A DNA stretch of 64,000 nucleotides from Forficula auricularia (Eukaryota > Arthropoda > Insecta > Dermaptera > Forficulidae): positions 5,357,582 to 5,421,581 of the forward strand of contig JALMQS010000066.1 in the NCBI GenBank assembly GCA_024734495.1, in the 5' to 3' direction. Every line of letters starts with the position of its first letter. The first letter of the stretch is position 1. A program made the position numbers and the translations under genes. Positions 1-11,585 of this stretch are shown piece after piece. The notes under the pieces are model-generated. The model had not been told where the DNA came from. It saw only the letters and a program-made list of their open reading frames with translations, and did no database searches.

Positions 1-217
1 ATTAAATTTTCCTTAGAATCGCCGAAAGTATGCCTTTTTGTTTCATCTTAATTATTACAACAAAATATATTATATGTGAGTTAAAAAAAGTCATCATTGA
101 AAATTGAAGAAAATTTCTATCGTCTAAAAAAGGTGATTAATTTTTTTGACGGGGGGGGGGTCGCGTCATGAACATCTTTCTCAAATTTGGGTCGCAGCTT
201 AAAAAGGTTGAACACTG
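1..217 (+). mobile_element. hAT-like element, 3' terminus
   Basis: The right end reads TTTGGGTCGCAGCTTAAAAA, then GGTTGAACACTG. Its reverse complement starts CAGTGTTCAACC and continues into 'gcgacccaaatttgagaa', a widespread animal hAT terminal pattern (CAGTGnTTCTCAACC). A run of ten G's lies at 151-160. The left terminus is off the window, so size and target duplication cannot be judged and no transposase is visible. Confidence 0.55.
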
Positions 218-1246
218 CCTGTACGGGGCCCCCAGCAGGCGCTTATTCCGCACCCATGATCCGGCTTTACCTCTTCTAAAATACTTGAGATATCAAATTC
301 TCATTTGTAGAATATTTTCATAGTTATAAGTTAAGCGACTTCGAATGGCGTCAGGTACAAAAATGACTCTTTCTCACGGTCAATTTAAAATGAATTAAAT
401 TTTAAAAAATTTTGGTTAATTCTACTTAAAGATATCTTTACGAGATACCTCTTATAGCAGAGGTCGGAGGAACTTTTTTAGCCATTACCCCAAAATATTT
501 ATGCGTAGGTTCACTGTTACCCCTACATTCTGAAAATCAAAAAAAAAGCAAGGTAAATGTATATTATTTATTATTTATTGGATTAGTTGGAATTATTTGA
601 AAACTTCCAAAAACAAAGCTAACTTTGAAAAAAAGCTATCTTGTTTTGTTCTGCTTTTTGTCTGGCTCACGCCCCACAGGGGTCAATGTAATTGTTAAGG
701 GGGCAATCTCGAAAATAGACTCGACCTAGTGATAAGTATTTGTATTTTATTTTTATTTATTTCAGTTTTAGAAGCATGTAACACATTTTCTAGAAAAAAA
801 TTTCCAATGGAAAAAACAACTTATTTTGCGATAGGAAAAATGTGTCATATAAGTACATTTAAATATGCATTTTGTAGTCTAAATTTACTTCACGTCATCT
901 TCAATTAATTATATCACATATATTATTTTTCATTTTTTTATTATTTATTTTTAGTCCTTTTTTCTCTAAAATTAAAAATAAGCTGATGGGGCCATCCAAA
1001 TGACTTAACCATAGAATATTTAATAAAATAATTTATAATTATTTACGAAAGAACTTACTCCCTGAATTTTGGGCCCATTAGCAATTTACGACATCTCCTT
1101 TCGATTATGAGACTATTGATGCAAAGGCAACCCAATGATAGTGGAAGCCGCTAATTCCTAATAAAATAATTGATTAGAATGTCATTTTATTGTTTTAATA
1201 AAACCTGACTATTCAGAGGATTGTCCCTTCTTCAGATAGGTATATA
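218..1246. other. Unassigned AT-rich DNA
   Basis: No ORF, splice-consistent exon, terminal repeat or RNA gene recognised. A short GC-richer patch at 660-725 (caggggtcaatg, aagggggcaatctcg) resembles degraded element ends, but no partner end was found. Confidence 0.5.
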
Positions 1247-1731
1247 TGTTGCAGTAAAAACCCGCTTTTTAGTAAGAACGCGTTCTTACTAATTAAAACA
1301 CCATTCGCTGAATACCTATATGCAAACTAGAGTTTACTGATGTTGGTTGAGTTTGGTGCAAAGGTCTGGAATCTTCTTTTGAACTTCCGCCTCATTTCGT
1401 GTATTTATTTTCAAAAATTTTTAAACGAAAATGTCAAAAATTACACCCTCTACAACATTTCTTCTAATTTTTCACATTTTCGTTTAAAATTTTTTGAAAA
1501 TAAATACACGGAATGAGGCGGAAGGTCCCAAATGAAGATTCTTTGATTTTTTAAAGAGTTAGGTGTTGGTTCTAGGTGAAACATTTTAATATAATAATAA
1601 AACTTGAGTAAGATTCTTTGAATCAAACTCAACCAACTTCAGTTAACTCTAGTTACCATAAAGGTATTCAGCAAAACGCGTTTTAACTAGTAAGAACGTG
1701 TTCTTACTAAAACACGTGTTTTACTGCAACA
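1247..1731. mobile_element. Foldback/MITE element (485 bp)
   Basis: The termini TGTTGCAGTAAAA and TTTTACTGCAACA are exact inverted repeats. They lead into a second inverted pair, AGTAAGAACGCGTTCTTACT on the left and AGTAAGAACGTGTTCTTACT on the right, each itself palindromic. The middle (about 1380-1525) holds another hairpin, with 'cctcatttcgtgtattta' facing 'taaatacacggaatgagg' across an about 40-bp loop. The element is therefore close to one long interrupted palindrome. There is no coding capacity. A target duplication could not be fixed, although AT-rich flanks (tatata / gatata) surround it. The reverse-strand ORF inside it is a by-product of the hairpin. Confidence 0.75.
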
Positions 1732-2515
1732 GATATATTCAGGCACATATAATAGACATACCTACTTGTTTATTTGGATCATGCAAAGGAGGGAGACCTT
1801 AAAAAAATTCTCCTTAAGAATCAAGAACTCTGCTACTCTCGAGAAACTACATAATTTCAATTAAGAGCTACTACCTGTACTAGATCTAACCAATGGTATC
1901 GTAATTATTTCCCTTTGGTGCCGGTGGCTTGTAAGGAATGTTCCCATGGTCTCTGCGCTATTTCCCCTATCTCCCTCGATCCCATCGAGTTTACTATTCC
2001 CCTGTCTGATTTATATAATCCTAATGACATAATAATTAATGTTATCATCAAACAAACACTTCTAAGACGCCATTTCTTTTCTCGATAACTCTCTATCAAT
2101 CTTACGATAATATTATTTATTAATATAGTATATACTTTGAAATAAACGACCTTCAGAAATTGAATCGATTCGGTTCAAATGGAAGGGAAATGAAGCAATT
2201 TCATTAAAACGTTCATACTAAAACAAATTTTAACCACTAATCAGCAGTTTTTGTTATAACTAAATTACAAAATATTTAGGTTAACGAAATTATTAATAAT
2301 ATATAGAATTCTTCACTTTTTCCGAAGATATTATATGTAGTTTAAATTCACACCCCATTATTTCAAGTGGATTAAATAAATAAATAAATATGTTTATTTA
2401 ATTCTACTTAATAAGAGATTTAATGAAATACGTCACACCACATTATGAAAAAAAAGTATTTTTGACCCCAAAAAGAATTCGACTCTCCCCAAATAAATTC
2501 TGAGGAAAATAAATA
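1732..2515. other. Unassigned AT-rich DNA with (AAAT)n
   Basis: Nothing coding recognised. A short AAAT microsatellite lies at about 2373-2391. The reverse-strand ORF at 1905-2099 shows no recognisable motif and is taken as chance. Confidence 0.5.
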
Positions 2516-3400
2516 AGGGAGAGACGGGCAAAGTGGCCAAGCTAAAGGTTTGCTGATTTTTCAAACTGTCTTGCAATCGACGTATAGACATCAAAATTAG
2601 TGGCTATTATACTTCAACTATTCTTGTACCTAAAATAAATTTTCAATCACCTTAGAAATAAGTTAAGGACCTGAAAAAAATTAAATTTACAAAAATTACC
2701 TAAATGGCCACTTTATCCGACATGGTAAGTAAGGCCACTTAACCGCTAAGAAAAAATAACTGATAAAAAACGTTTTAAACTTAGAAAATAATTAAATTAG
2801 AGATTAATTTAATTTATAATTGTCTTTCGAAGTTGCCTCGTTGTGATTGGGCCCCGGGGTAAAGAAAAAATAATTTTCAACCTTTTGGGTTTGTGGTCGA
2901 TTGGGATGGTGTATGAATATAGTTTAGAAAATATAATTTATTTTATTTCTAGAGAAGTTTATAAAATTTTACATTTGCCAAAATAACTTTAAAAAAAAAA
3001 TTAAGTCTTTATAAGACGCTATTGAAGTAGTTGGAAAGTTGTTGGCCACTTTGCCCGGATTGTCACCATTACACAACAGGTGTTCTTCCTTAACGACCTG
3101 ATGGAACTAAGAGATCGTCAAAGCAGGATTTTGTAGTCAAGTACAACCCGTTCAAAACAATTTCCTTGAAAAACTGTAAGTGACTTGGTTTCATAGTGAG
3201 AAATACACAAACTGAGCACTTCCCTTACATGGATGGTCAAAAACCTCAAAAATTGTAACTTCTAGAGACGACATGTTAACCAGATCACCCTTCTCAAAGT
3301 GTCTGATAGTATTGAGTGGAACAAGTTCTGGCGTTCCCCTTTCGATACGGGAACTCTGAGGCCCCCTAAACCGCTGTGACCACTTTGCCCGCCTCTCCCC
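2516..3400. mobile_element. TA-flanked non-autonomous DNA transposon (885 bp)
   Basis: Inverted termini are GAGACGGGCAAAGTGG on the left and, read on the other strand, GAGGCGGGCAAAGTGG on the right, each preceded by three or four G's (one G replaced by A on the left). A TA dinucleotide flanks both ends (2514-2515 and 3401-3402), as in Tc1/mariner/pogo-type insertion. The word GGCCACTT recurs internally (about 2704, 2732 and 3044), like repeated subterminal binding sites. The right half (3060-3380) is GC-richer and may be transposase remains on the minus strand, but it is full of stops. The same architecture of terminus is seen at 50.4 kb with a different inner word. Confidence 0.7.
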
Positions 3401-3642
3401 TACTTACATATAACTTGCAAATTTTAAGTTTGTATCTTATTTAGCTAATTAGAGTTACAATGAACTGACAAGCGGAGATATGAATAACAAATATTGTATA
3501 TCGTATGTATTAATAGGTTCCGTTTTTCGTTTGTATTGAGAAGTAAAAATGGAAATTTTTGAGTGGGTCTCGGCACCATTCCTAATGATAATGATCTATT
3601 TGCTGGAATGAAAGACTTTTCTTTTACGATTGACCTCTAGAC

Positions 3643-5356
3643 CAGGGGTGTCTTATATGGGCCACATTTGAAGAAAAAAATTTGTCTCGGACAACGGATA
3701 AAATATTATAATTCCATTGATATTTGTTATTCAAAAAAGATAGTTAATAATGTAGAACTAAGAACTTTATTATTTTTTTAGCTCATAGTGAGCTTCTAAT
3801 TTTACTTTTCGTAAATTTTATACCTACTTAAAAATATCTTCTCGTATATGTAAATACATACCTACATACTTACAAACAGTGATATTATGTATTAGTATTT
3901 GTTTATATTTTTCCTGGCTAGATAATTAATATAAAATTCCAATAAAGAGACAATGTTCAATTTTTCTTTAAGATCGGTATCTAATTGTTATTGAAAATTT
4001 ATTTTTAATAAAAATGGAGTCGAAAATAGACCAAAATGATGATATTTTTTCGGAAATCTTGAAATCTATTTTCAGATTCAAAATTTAAAATCAGAACTTT
4101 TATTTTTCGAAAACTTTACAGTAGATTTTCAGATTTCTTATTTTAGGGAATAAAAAATTATTAGGCCAAATTGCTGTGTGTTTTCCAGAATCTACATATA
4201 AAACTTCAAGTTTTAAGAAATTTTCTTACTTTATATTGAGCCACGGGTTGGACAGCCCTGGTTTAAATCGAATGGGATTAAAGAAGGATATGAGGTAAGA
4301 TGTTTTAAAAGGGTCACAGATATAATCATCCCTGAATATCCATTATTTATCTACGTGCAAAGATTTATAAGACAGGTCCTGACAAGTTTTAGTCCAGTAG
4401 AGAAATTGTCAATTAATTGTGATTGTTCTAGAAAACCCCAATTCCTTGTCTCCTTGCGTACTAGAATGATAACTATAGACTTGGTTAATGTCGTAGAATT
4501 AGTGAAATAATAAATATTTTAGAAAATGAAAATAAGAGAAGAAGAATTTTTAAATATTTTTTTATTTTATATAGTTGAGCTTATAATTTTGCTTTTAATG
4601 AATTTTATTCTTGAAAAAAGCTTCACGTATTGTACAAAATAATTTTAATTTGTTCACTTTTTTAACATTTTCTTATGGAACAATGCTCATATGTTAGCTT
4701 TTAACTAATTCATTAAAAGATACATAACTTATGTTTCTAAGGTACGTAAAAACTTATTTTAAAACCGGAATAAAGTAATGAAATATTTAAACACATAGTA
4801 CGAGAACTTACCATTTCCGATCGTAAAGAATATGAGAAATGATAATTTATTTTTTAAAAGGGCCACGAATATAATAATCCCTGACTATCGATTATCTATT
4901 GACATGTAAGAACATGACAAGTTTTAGTCCGGGAGAAAAATTATCAATTAATTGTGATTGTTCTAGAAAACCCCAATTCCTTGTCTCCTTGTACTAGAAT
5001 GTTATAACTATAGAATTGGTCAGTGTCGTAGCATATACATTATTGAAATAATGAATATTTTAGAAAATGAAAATACGAGAAGAGAAGAATTTTAAATTTT
5101 CGAAACTTCATTATTTTTTTAATCTTATACATACTATAGTTGAGCTTATAATTTTGCTTTTAGTGAATTTTATTCTTGAAAAAAGCTTCACGTATTGTAT
5201 AAATGTACATTCATATTTCGAAAAAGAGAATAAATATAGGTATCTCTTCATATAAATCTCAATGTTTTAAAGGAAGTTTATGATTTTATGTTGGGCCTCT
5301 CACATTGCAGTGCTAGGTCGCATGCGGCCCACGGGCCCACAGGTTGGACAGCTCTG
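3643..5356. mobile_element. hAT-like non-autonomous element, internally expanded
   Basis: Left end CAGGGGTGTC; right end GGTTGGACAGCTCTG, which reads CAGAGCTGTCCAACC on the other strand. The subterminal 'gcatgcggcccacgggccc' is the standard flank of CAGnGGTGTCCAACC hAT elements. The flanking octamers ctctagac (3635-3642) and gtttagac (5357-5364) match at 6 of 8 positions, as expected for an old 8-bp target duplication. A second right end (GGTTGGACAGCCCTG) stops at 4260, so the distal part is duplicated inside the element (see the 535-bp repeat). No transposase is seen. Alternatively these are two adjacent insertions of the same family. Confidence 0.6.
4275..5345. repeat. Tandem duplication, period 535 bp
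   Basis: The words GATTGTTCTAGAAAACCCCA and 'attccttgtctccttg' occur at 4421 and again at 4956, exactly 535 bp apart. Homology extends over most of both units (for example 'gacaagttttagtcc' at 4381 and 4917, 'gagcttataattttgctttt' in both). A third, weaker copy of the distal part lies at about 3765-3830. Both units sit inside the hAT-like element. Confidence 0.8.
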
Positions 5357-5691
5357 GTTTAGACCATTCTCCATCTAAAAGAAAAATGAAATAAAATTAC
5401 TATTTTCAATAATAAATTCGATATTTAAAAAGAAAAGAATATTATTAGAAAATATATATACCAATATAAATTACTCATGAATATTAACTGACCTTCGTAT
5501 GATGATTTAAAACATTTGCTAGAATTATCATAATTACAATTCTGTTAATACATAAATAACTCAGTTAATCTCTTTTGATATGCATAAATAACTATCCATA
5601 TGATTCACTTAAAAAAAATAAAAATAATTTCTTTTTTCTTCAATCAACATGCATTTCTAAATACCTCAATAGATTAATTTTAAGCTATATA
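5357..5691. other. Unassigned AT-rich DNA
   Basis: No gene or repeat boundary recognised in this short interval between two transposable elements. Confidence 0.5.
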
Positions 5692-7361
5692 AAGGGTGAT
5701 TCACGGTCGATGGCACGTTAGACGTTTATGGAAAACGGAACGCAGGATTTTCTGAAAATTTAGCACTCTTACATTTTCTTACCTGTTCTATCGATCTAAA
5801 ATATTTTCAGCATTGCGACGTTTCGGCTTCCATCGAAAAGTCGTAGCAACTTTATTTTTTAAATGGAACACCCCGTATATTAACACATTTTTATAACTGT
5901 CCTTTTATTAAAATACTTTTTTGTTAATATTGTCCTATACCTATCTCTATCGGTTTTCGAGATAAACAATAATTTAGTGTTAAATATGGTCCAAAACATG
6001 ACCCTAATTAAACTTAAATAAATTAGTGCTCTCAATTCATGAAAAGTTGATATTTTAATGGTAGTTTAGACAGACCAGAAGTATTTAATTTACGCCGAGA
6101 AATCGACTCCATATTATATAGGGCGTGCTAAAATTACTATTTTTCCGTTATTCATAAAAGGGGTCAAAAGTTAGTTTTCAAATGAGGCCCCCTGTATATT
6201 ACTCAATAGAATTGAAAGACGAGAGAAAAATTCTTTAAGACGATATATCATGTCCCTATATCATATTTAATGAATTTAATTTTCACTAACCATGGACATA
6301 TCAAGCTTTATGACAGTTTGTTGACTATATATAAGGAAGATAAGAGTAAATAAATATTATATTTAATATTGATTTATTATGAGTTAAGGATACTAGGTCA
6401 CTTATTTCACATTAAAATTAAAAAAATTAAAAGATAATTTTTTTTCTTTTTCAATATATATATTTCGGGCTATCAACCCAATTATATATTGAAAAAGAAA
6501 AAAAATTATATCTTTTAATTTTTTAATTTTAATGTGAAATAAGTGACCTAGTATCCTTAACTCATAGTAAATCAATATTAAATATAATTTATTTACTCTA
6601 TCTTATTAAAGATGTTTCACCTTGCACCAATACCACAATCTCTACTAATTATTTATAAGGAACTTATAAACAGTTTATTGACGGTGTTCCAAAAATCTCC
6701 CAAAATGACCCCAACTACTGATTATTCAAACAGAAGTTCTTATAGTATAAAATAAATAATTTCATAATTTCATGTCCCTATCCCTAAAACACCAAGTTTT
6801 CTTAATAAAGCCTCTTTTTTGTGAAAAATTACTTTTTAATGAATTTAATCTTAAGTAACCATGGAAATACCAAGCTTATGACAGTTTGTTAACTATTTAT
6901 AAGTAACTTATAAACAGTTTATTGATGTTCAAAAATATCTATGGAGTTGATTTCTCGGCTTAAATTAAATACTTTGGGTGTTTCAAACATACCACCAAAA
7001 TATCAACTTTTCATGAATTGAGAGCACTAATTTATTTAAGTTTAATTGGGGCCATGTTTTGGACCATCTTTAACACAAATTATTTTTTATCTCGAAAACC
7101 GATAGAGATAGGTATAGGACAATATTGACAAAAAAGTATTTTATTAAAAGGACGGTTCTAAAAACGTGTTAATATGCGGGGTGTTCCATTTAAAAAAATA
7201 AAGTTGCTACGACTTTTCGATGGAAGCCGAAACGTCACAATGCTGAAAATATTTTAGATCGATAGAACAGGTAAGAAAATGTAAAGTGCTAAATTTTCAG
7301 AAAAATCCTGCGTTCCGCTTTCCATAAACGTCTAAACTACGATCGACCGTGAATCACCCTG
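5692..7361. mobile_element. Large foldback element with TA target site (1670 bp)
   Basis: The outer arms (about 5692-6110 and 6945-7361) are inverted copies of each other over about 420 bp. They start AGGGTGATTCACGGTCG on the left and read CAGGGTGATTCACGGTCG from the right end. TA flanks both ends (5690-5691 and 7362-7363). The arms contain the word 'ggaacaccccgtatatta' / 'aatatgcggggtgttcc'. There is no coding frame. A second, independent palindrome sits in the centre. Such elements can extrude as cruciforms and are probably mobilised in trans by a Tc1/mariner-type transposase; that last point is inference from the TA target. Confidence 0.85.
6343..6598. repeat. Inner palindrome nested in the foldback element
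   Basis: The arms at 6343-6466 and 6479-6598 are near-perfect inverted copies (GAGTAAATAAAT facing ATTTATTTACTC, and 'gttaaggatactaggtcact' facing its complement). They are separated by a loop of about 12 bp containing 'cgggctatcaaccc'. Flanking pieces 'gcttatgacagtttgtt' and 'cttataaacagtttattga' recur at 6305, 6660, 6880 and 6905. Confidence 0.85.
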
Positions 7362-7580
7362 TATACTACTTTTATTTTAATGAGCTTTTCATTATTACAA
7401 TAATTAACATTACTTAAATCTAAGTTCGATTATAAATACCTCTACTTTTTGAGACCCCGAAAATCTTTATACAGCGATTTGTCTGTTTGCCTGTCATCAC
7501 GAAAAACTAATCTCCGGGAAGAAATCTTAAGTTAAATATTAGGTTTTGATTAGGAGGATTTATCCCCTCCCCTTCCGTTC

Positions 7581-7770
7581 AATCACTCTTCACCCCACCA
7601 ACCATATCCTCGCCTTCTGGACCCTCTCCCCATACCTCCCATCACTTTCCACTCCACCAACCCTTTCCTCGTCCCTTGTACCCTCTTCCACCCATTGCCT
7701 TCAATCACTCATCACCTCACCAATCGTAACCTCGCCCCTGGATTATCTTTCCTACCCTCCACATCCGATA
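7581..7770 (+). repeat. C/T-rich minisatellite, about 60-bp unit, 3 copies
   Basis: Three imperfect units begin with AATCACTC(T/A), at 7581, 7640 and 7703. Each contains a 'caccaa' block followed by 'cctcg' and a pyrimidine-only tail. The strand is almost purine-free over 200 bp. The overlapping 94-residue ORF (7546-7830) is rich in Ser, Pro and Thr only because of this composition and is not annotated as a gene. Confidence 0.7.
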
Positions 7771-8592
7771 ACTCTCCATCCCATGTCTAGTCCCCTAGGG
7801 CACGCAGAGATTATGTTATACACAATTTGATTGAGTTTGGTCCAAAGACCGTGAATTTTAAAATTTTGACCACCCCAATAATATATATATAAGTAATATT
7901 CTGGAATATTGTATTAGATGAGAGGCCATCCGATACCGTCTGGTATATTATTTTGATATAAATATAATATTACAAATCTTCTTATCTTGGAAATATTATA
8001 AATATAAATTGTACAAATTATCTCCTCTGCTGATTATTGCATGTGAAAAACTTTTAAACAAAAATTGCCAAGAATGGTATTCTCGTTTATAATTTCGCTT
8101 CTAAAAAAATGCCTTAGAGCTAATAGTTTAGGAGTTATTTTTTATGATAATGATGAGAGAAGGAGTTACACCAAAAAGGTGCAACCCCTAAAGGCCTGGA
8201 TTGGCCCCTCCATCGTGAAAAGAAGAAGAAAGAATTTTATGGGTTGGGCGGGGGTCGAAGGTATCTGTGGATACGGGTCTTAAATAGCTGAAGGTTATAG
8301 GTCGCGGGAAAGATGGTGGCAGGGAGCGAGTTCCAGTCTCTGGAGGTCATTTGATAATTTTCATTAGAGCCCTCCCGCCCACTCCACCCTTTTGAAGTCA
8401 AAAGATCAAAATGTTCTCTAGCCTATAACTTAAGTTGGAAAACATCTGAAAAAAAAATACGAAATTTCACAAAAATACCTCCAGCCATTTTTAAGCCAAA
8501 TTGCGAACAGAATTTTTGCGGACAGACAGACAGACAGGAATTCCGTTGAAGTTGTTGACTTTGCTTGAAAGGTGGCCCTTTTTTGAATGATA
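7771..8592. other. Degenerate repeat debris
   Basis: A partial copy of the 34.5-kb inverted-repeat element lies at 8139-8235 (GAAGGAGTTACACCAAAAAG, then 'ctaaaggcctggattggcccctcc'). A (CAGA)n microsatellite lies at 8521-8536. Otherwise unassigned; the short ORFs here run through this repeat and are not considered genes. Confidence 0.55.
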
Positions 8593-8830
8593 TTGATGTG
8601 AGAAGGAGATACACCAAAAAAGTGCATCCCCTAAAGGCCTGGGTTGGCCCCTCCGAAGAAGATTGATTAGAAAGAAGGAAAAAAGGAAAGAAGCCGGAAT
8701 CGCAAGTCAAATCTCAGAAAGTTAGATAAATTCCAATATTAGTGAGTTTTTAAGAACTTGACCAGTGGTAACTTCTCCGTGTAATAATTAGGTTAAAATT
8801 ATCTCCCATTGAAATGCCCTTTTTTGGTGC
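8593..8830 (+). repeat. Solo arm of the 34.5-kb inverted-repeat element
   Basis: Matches the left arm at 34487-34695 and the inverted right arm at 34985-35193: GATATTGATGTGAGAAGGAG, then 'ctaaaggcctg', 'agaagccgg', 'atctcagaaa' and 'agtggtaa.ttctccg'. It continues into 'ggttaaaattatctccca', which is the inner side of the 34.98-kb arm. No second arm follows here. Confidence 0.75.
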
Positions 8831-9268
8831 TTTGAACAAAAATTTCTAAAAAAACCTGGCGTGTTACAAAAAATTGGAAAATGCCATGATATCATCGTAA
8901 AAACAATTTACTAGAATTAATTATATGTAAAGGCACATTTGACTATGACCCAACAACTGAAATTTCTCCTTTCTTTTCATGAAGCAGAGGTTTACCCACA
9001 ACTTAATAGAATTACATCTTAGAGCATCTATATCATAAAAAAGTTTTAAATTAAGTGTCCATTCAAGAATTTTCGTAATCCAATACTAAATATCTAATAG
9101 TAGGAAAATTCAAAAGTTCCTTTGACACTGAGTCTCGTCTCTTTTTGACAATTGTTATTCTTTTCGACATTCAAAACGCTCCCCTTTCTAATGGGTTGTT
9201 GGAAAAAGGGCGGGTAGTGTCTGGTGTGATGCACCAATGTTTTCAACAAAAGTAACATTAAAAATTAA
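8831..9268. other. Unassigned DNA
   Basis: No recognisable gene, end sequence or structured RNA. Confidence 0.5.
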
Positions 9269-9451
9269 ACCGCGTCTGGATCCATCACCTGGGATTTGAA
9301 TGGGGGATCTTTTATTGTGACGGATGAGCAAATTATGGCCGAAATAAAGAACTCAATGCATCAATCATTTTCTGTTGCCAAAAAGACCTTTGAAAAGTTA
9401 AATAAAGCGAATTTCGATTTTGTGATTAACCCCCAGACAGAATACGCCTAA
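9269..9451 (+). other. Coding-like stretch of unknown origin
   Basis: An open frame of 60 codons lies between in-frame stops (TAA at 9266 and 9449). Its amino-acid composition is protein-like: it contains ...TDEQIMAEIKNSM..., ...AKKTFEKLNKANF... and ...DFVINPQTEYA. Its GC content is above the surroundings. The first ATG is at 9335, leaving 38 codons. There is no splice evidence I can read with confidence: 'ttttcaacaaaag' upstream is a poor acceptor. It may be an exon, or a piece of a degraded element. I do not recognise the family, and it is reported only because the composition differs from its neighbours. Confidence 0.3.
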
Positions 9452-9712
9452 CTGAATTCTTTTGTGGATGGATTGATTAATTTTCAACTTAAATTTACAC
9501 TCTATTTAGGGGAAACCAATGAAGGACGCTGAACTGAGGGGCTAACAAAATATTAATTTTTTTTAACCATTATATAAAAAAATCAACTTAAGTATAAGAT
9601 ATTGAAATAAATTATTAACTCTAAAAAGTCATAACTATGTATTTTGTAGCAGGGGTTCTTAAACTTTTGAAATGTTGTTCCGTCGATAGCATTCCCAAAA
9701 TCGTAATGTTTT

Positions 9713-10023
9713 TAGAGTTTGTGGCTGTGATGAAACTCTTAGATGAAGGAGGAAAGTATCAGCCGATGCGCTGGGTTCAATAAAACACACTGAATAAAAC
9801 GTTTCGGCCTGAATTTATTTGGTCATCTAAATTTGCATAAAGCTACAATTTTTATTTTTGACAAGGTTTGGTCGATCACATATGTGTACCGGATTTTCTG
9901 TATAACTCCCAATTAACTGAAGATGGCCAAATAAATTCAGGATGAAACGTTTTATTTAGGGTGCGTTTTATTGAACCCAGCGAATCCAACTTTGGCTGAT
10001 ACCTCATCCTTCATCTAATATCC
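9713..10023 (-). mobile_element. Short retroelement-like insertion, family 2 (311 bp, 10-bp TSD)
   Basis: TAATGTTTTT flanks both sides (9703-9712 and 10024-10033). One end is 'agagtttgtggctgtgatga' and the other 'tccttcatctaata', the same two ends as the insertion at 36823-37237 but in the opposite orientation. Inside, 'aaacgtttcggcctgaattt' and its inverted copy 'aattcaggatgaaacgtttt' form an inverted pair of ribozyme-like motifs (CTGAAGA at 9918-9924 on the plus strand). Here the second stem is broken (GGCC/GGAT), so this copy is probably dead. The 10-bp duplication suggests target-primed or other retrotransposition rather than a cut-and-paste element. Confidence 0.65.
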
Positions 10024-10033
10024 TAATGTTTTT

Positions 10034-10639
10034 GTTAAGTTGATATATTTAAAGGGTAAAGCTCCTGGTAGTAAATTAAGCAGTGCATTCCAAGTAGGGT
10101 TAAATTCACAAAATCCAAGTTTAGGATCTACCCTTCGTAATATGCTCACAACGAAAAAGTCGATAATTCTGAGAATATCTTTGTATTAGATGTTTGTTAG
10201 TTCTAGTTTTAGATTCTAGCTAGAATTAACCTTAACCATTTCTCTTTTTACCATTTGATTCTATATCTAGTGCCTTAGGCCTGGTTGTTCCAGGGTGTAA
10301 TAAACGTGCTCGGAGCCGTAAGCCTGTAGTACAAGCTCCGTCCATTGCAACATTAAAAAATTAAATTAAAAAAATAATAATAAATTTAACTCACTATGAT
10401 CTGACTTCTAAAAGAATAATTTATAATGAAAGCATAATAAAACAAATAAATAAAAACCACACCAAATAGGGTCTGTCGATCTATGATCCCCTATTCAGAT
10501 TCTGAGAGGGAGTTGAGAGTCCATCTGAACGGGCGATTCACCCCCATTAATATGGATACAATGTTTTTAATAAATAAATAAATAAATAGAATCTAATTAC
10601 GAGTATATAAAGTCCAAAAAAAGTTTACTATAAACTATC
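10034..10639. other. Unassigned; possible retrotransposon 3' tail
   Basis: A GC-richer stretch at 10262-10352 (cctggttgttccagggtg, then AATAAA at 10300-10305) runs into an A-rich tail with ATA repeats (10350-10385), reminiscent of a non-LTR 3' end. An (AAAT)n microsatellite lies at 10568-10588. No reading frame was found. Confidence 0.3.
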
Positions 10640-10912
10640 TTTGAAAAAATAGAGTGAGGCAATTATTTTTTGATTTTATTGCACTTTCACGGCATTATTA
10701 TTGTTATCAATTTATCAATATGTACTCAGTTAATTTTACATAGTTGAGGCCAAGCTTATGGGAGTAAAGTTTACCTGGAAAGTTTACATGGTTTTTACTT
10801 TCACATATATATTCTAAATATCATTATATGATATAGGATATAATGTGAAGTATTGCATTCGCCTGCCGGAATCCTGACACTTTGAGAACTTCTATCTCCG
10901 AGGTGAAATAAG

Positions 10913-11250
10913 TTAATTGCGCTTCGTAACTTCTAAGTGGAAGGAATCAATGCCCAACCTAAAACCGGATATTGATGCCCCGGAGGCCTGGTATGTACTT
11001 ATGTATACCTGCGTTTCGCAACTGTAATTCTCAAAGATATGAAATTCGATATAAGCTAGAAGTTCAGCAAGTTTTTGGTTGAAATCGAAACTTTTTCCAG
11101 CATATCGACGGGTATGTTGGCGACAGCTTGACGAATGTTTTTCTTCAGGTGAGCCGGGTCCTAGAACGATTGTTGTAGACAAGTGATTTTAGATAGCCCC
11201 ATAAAAATAGTCGCAGGAGGCTAAATCAGGCGACCGTGCTGGTCAGTGCA
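10913..11250 (-). pseudogene. Tc1/mariner-type transposase C-terminal fragment (copy 1)
   Basis: On the minus strand the frames read RSPDLASCDYF, then after a frameshift LWGYLKSLVYNN, then LKKNIRQAVANIP-DMLEKVS, continuing to about 10913. The '(R)SPDL..(C/L)D(Y/F)F' signature with a following WGYLK is the third-aspartate region of IS630/Tc1/mariner DDE transposases of the type common in insects. Nothing upstream of this segment (HTH domain, first two acidic residues) is present, and at least one frameshift and stops interrupt it. It is dead and of no host function that can be seen. The same fragment occurs at 18302-18760. Confidence 0.6.
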
Positions 11251-11585
11251 GATCGCCCCTCAAGGAGATGACGCTGTGTATTGAGAATAATGGACGCCAT
11301 ATGCACTGATATCATCTTTCTAAAACTGTGTAAATATAAAATTTAAATTTTTGTGCTCAATGCTGTTCAAAAATTACGTATATAACTGCGTTACTTTTTT
11401 CTTAATTTGAATTTCTAAATGAGCAAGGTGCTCTGCACCAACACCATCTATTAAGTAATAGAGAGAAAAAATCATTTGAAAAGTACTCAATAGATATCTT
11501 TTTCATTTTGGTAAACAAATTAATCTCACTCAAAATTCATTTCATATTCTCAATACTTGCTGATGATATAGGTAGGTACTCGCGC

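Noticed and set aside
7546..7830. 94-codon Ser/Pro/Thr-rich ORF
   Set aside because: Produced by a purine-poor minisatellite of about 60-bp units.
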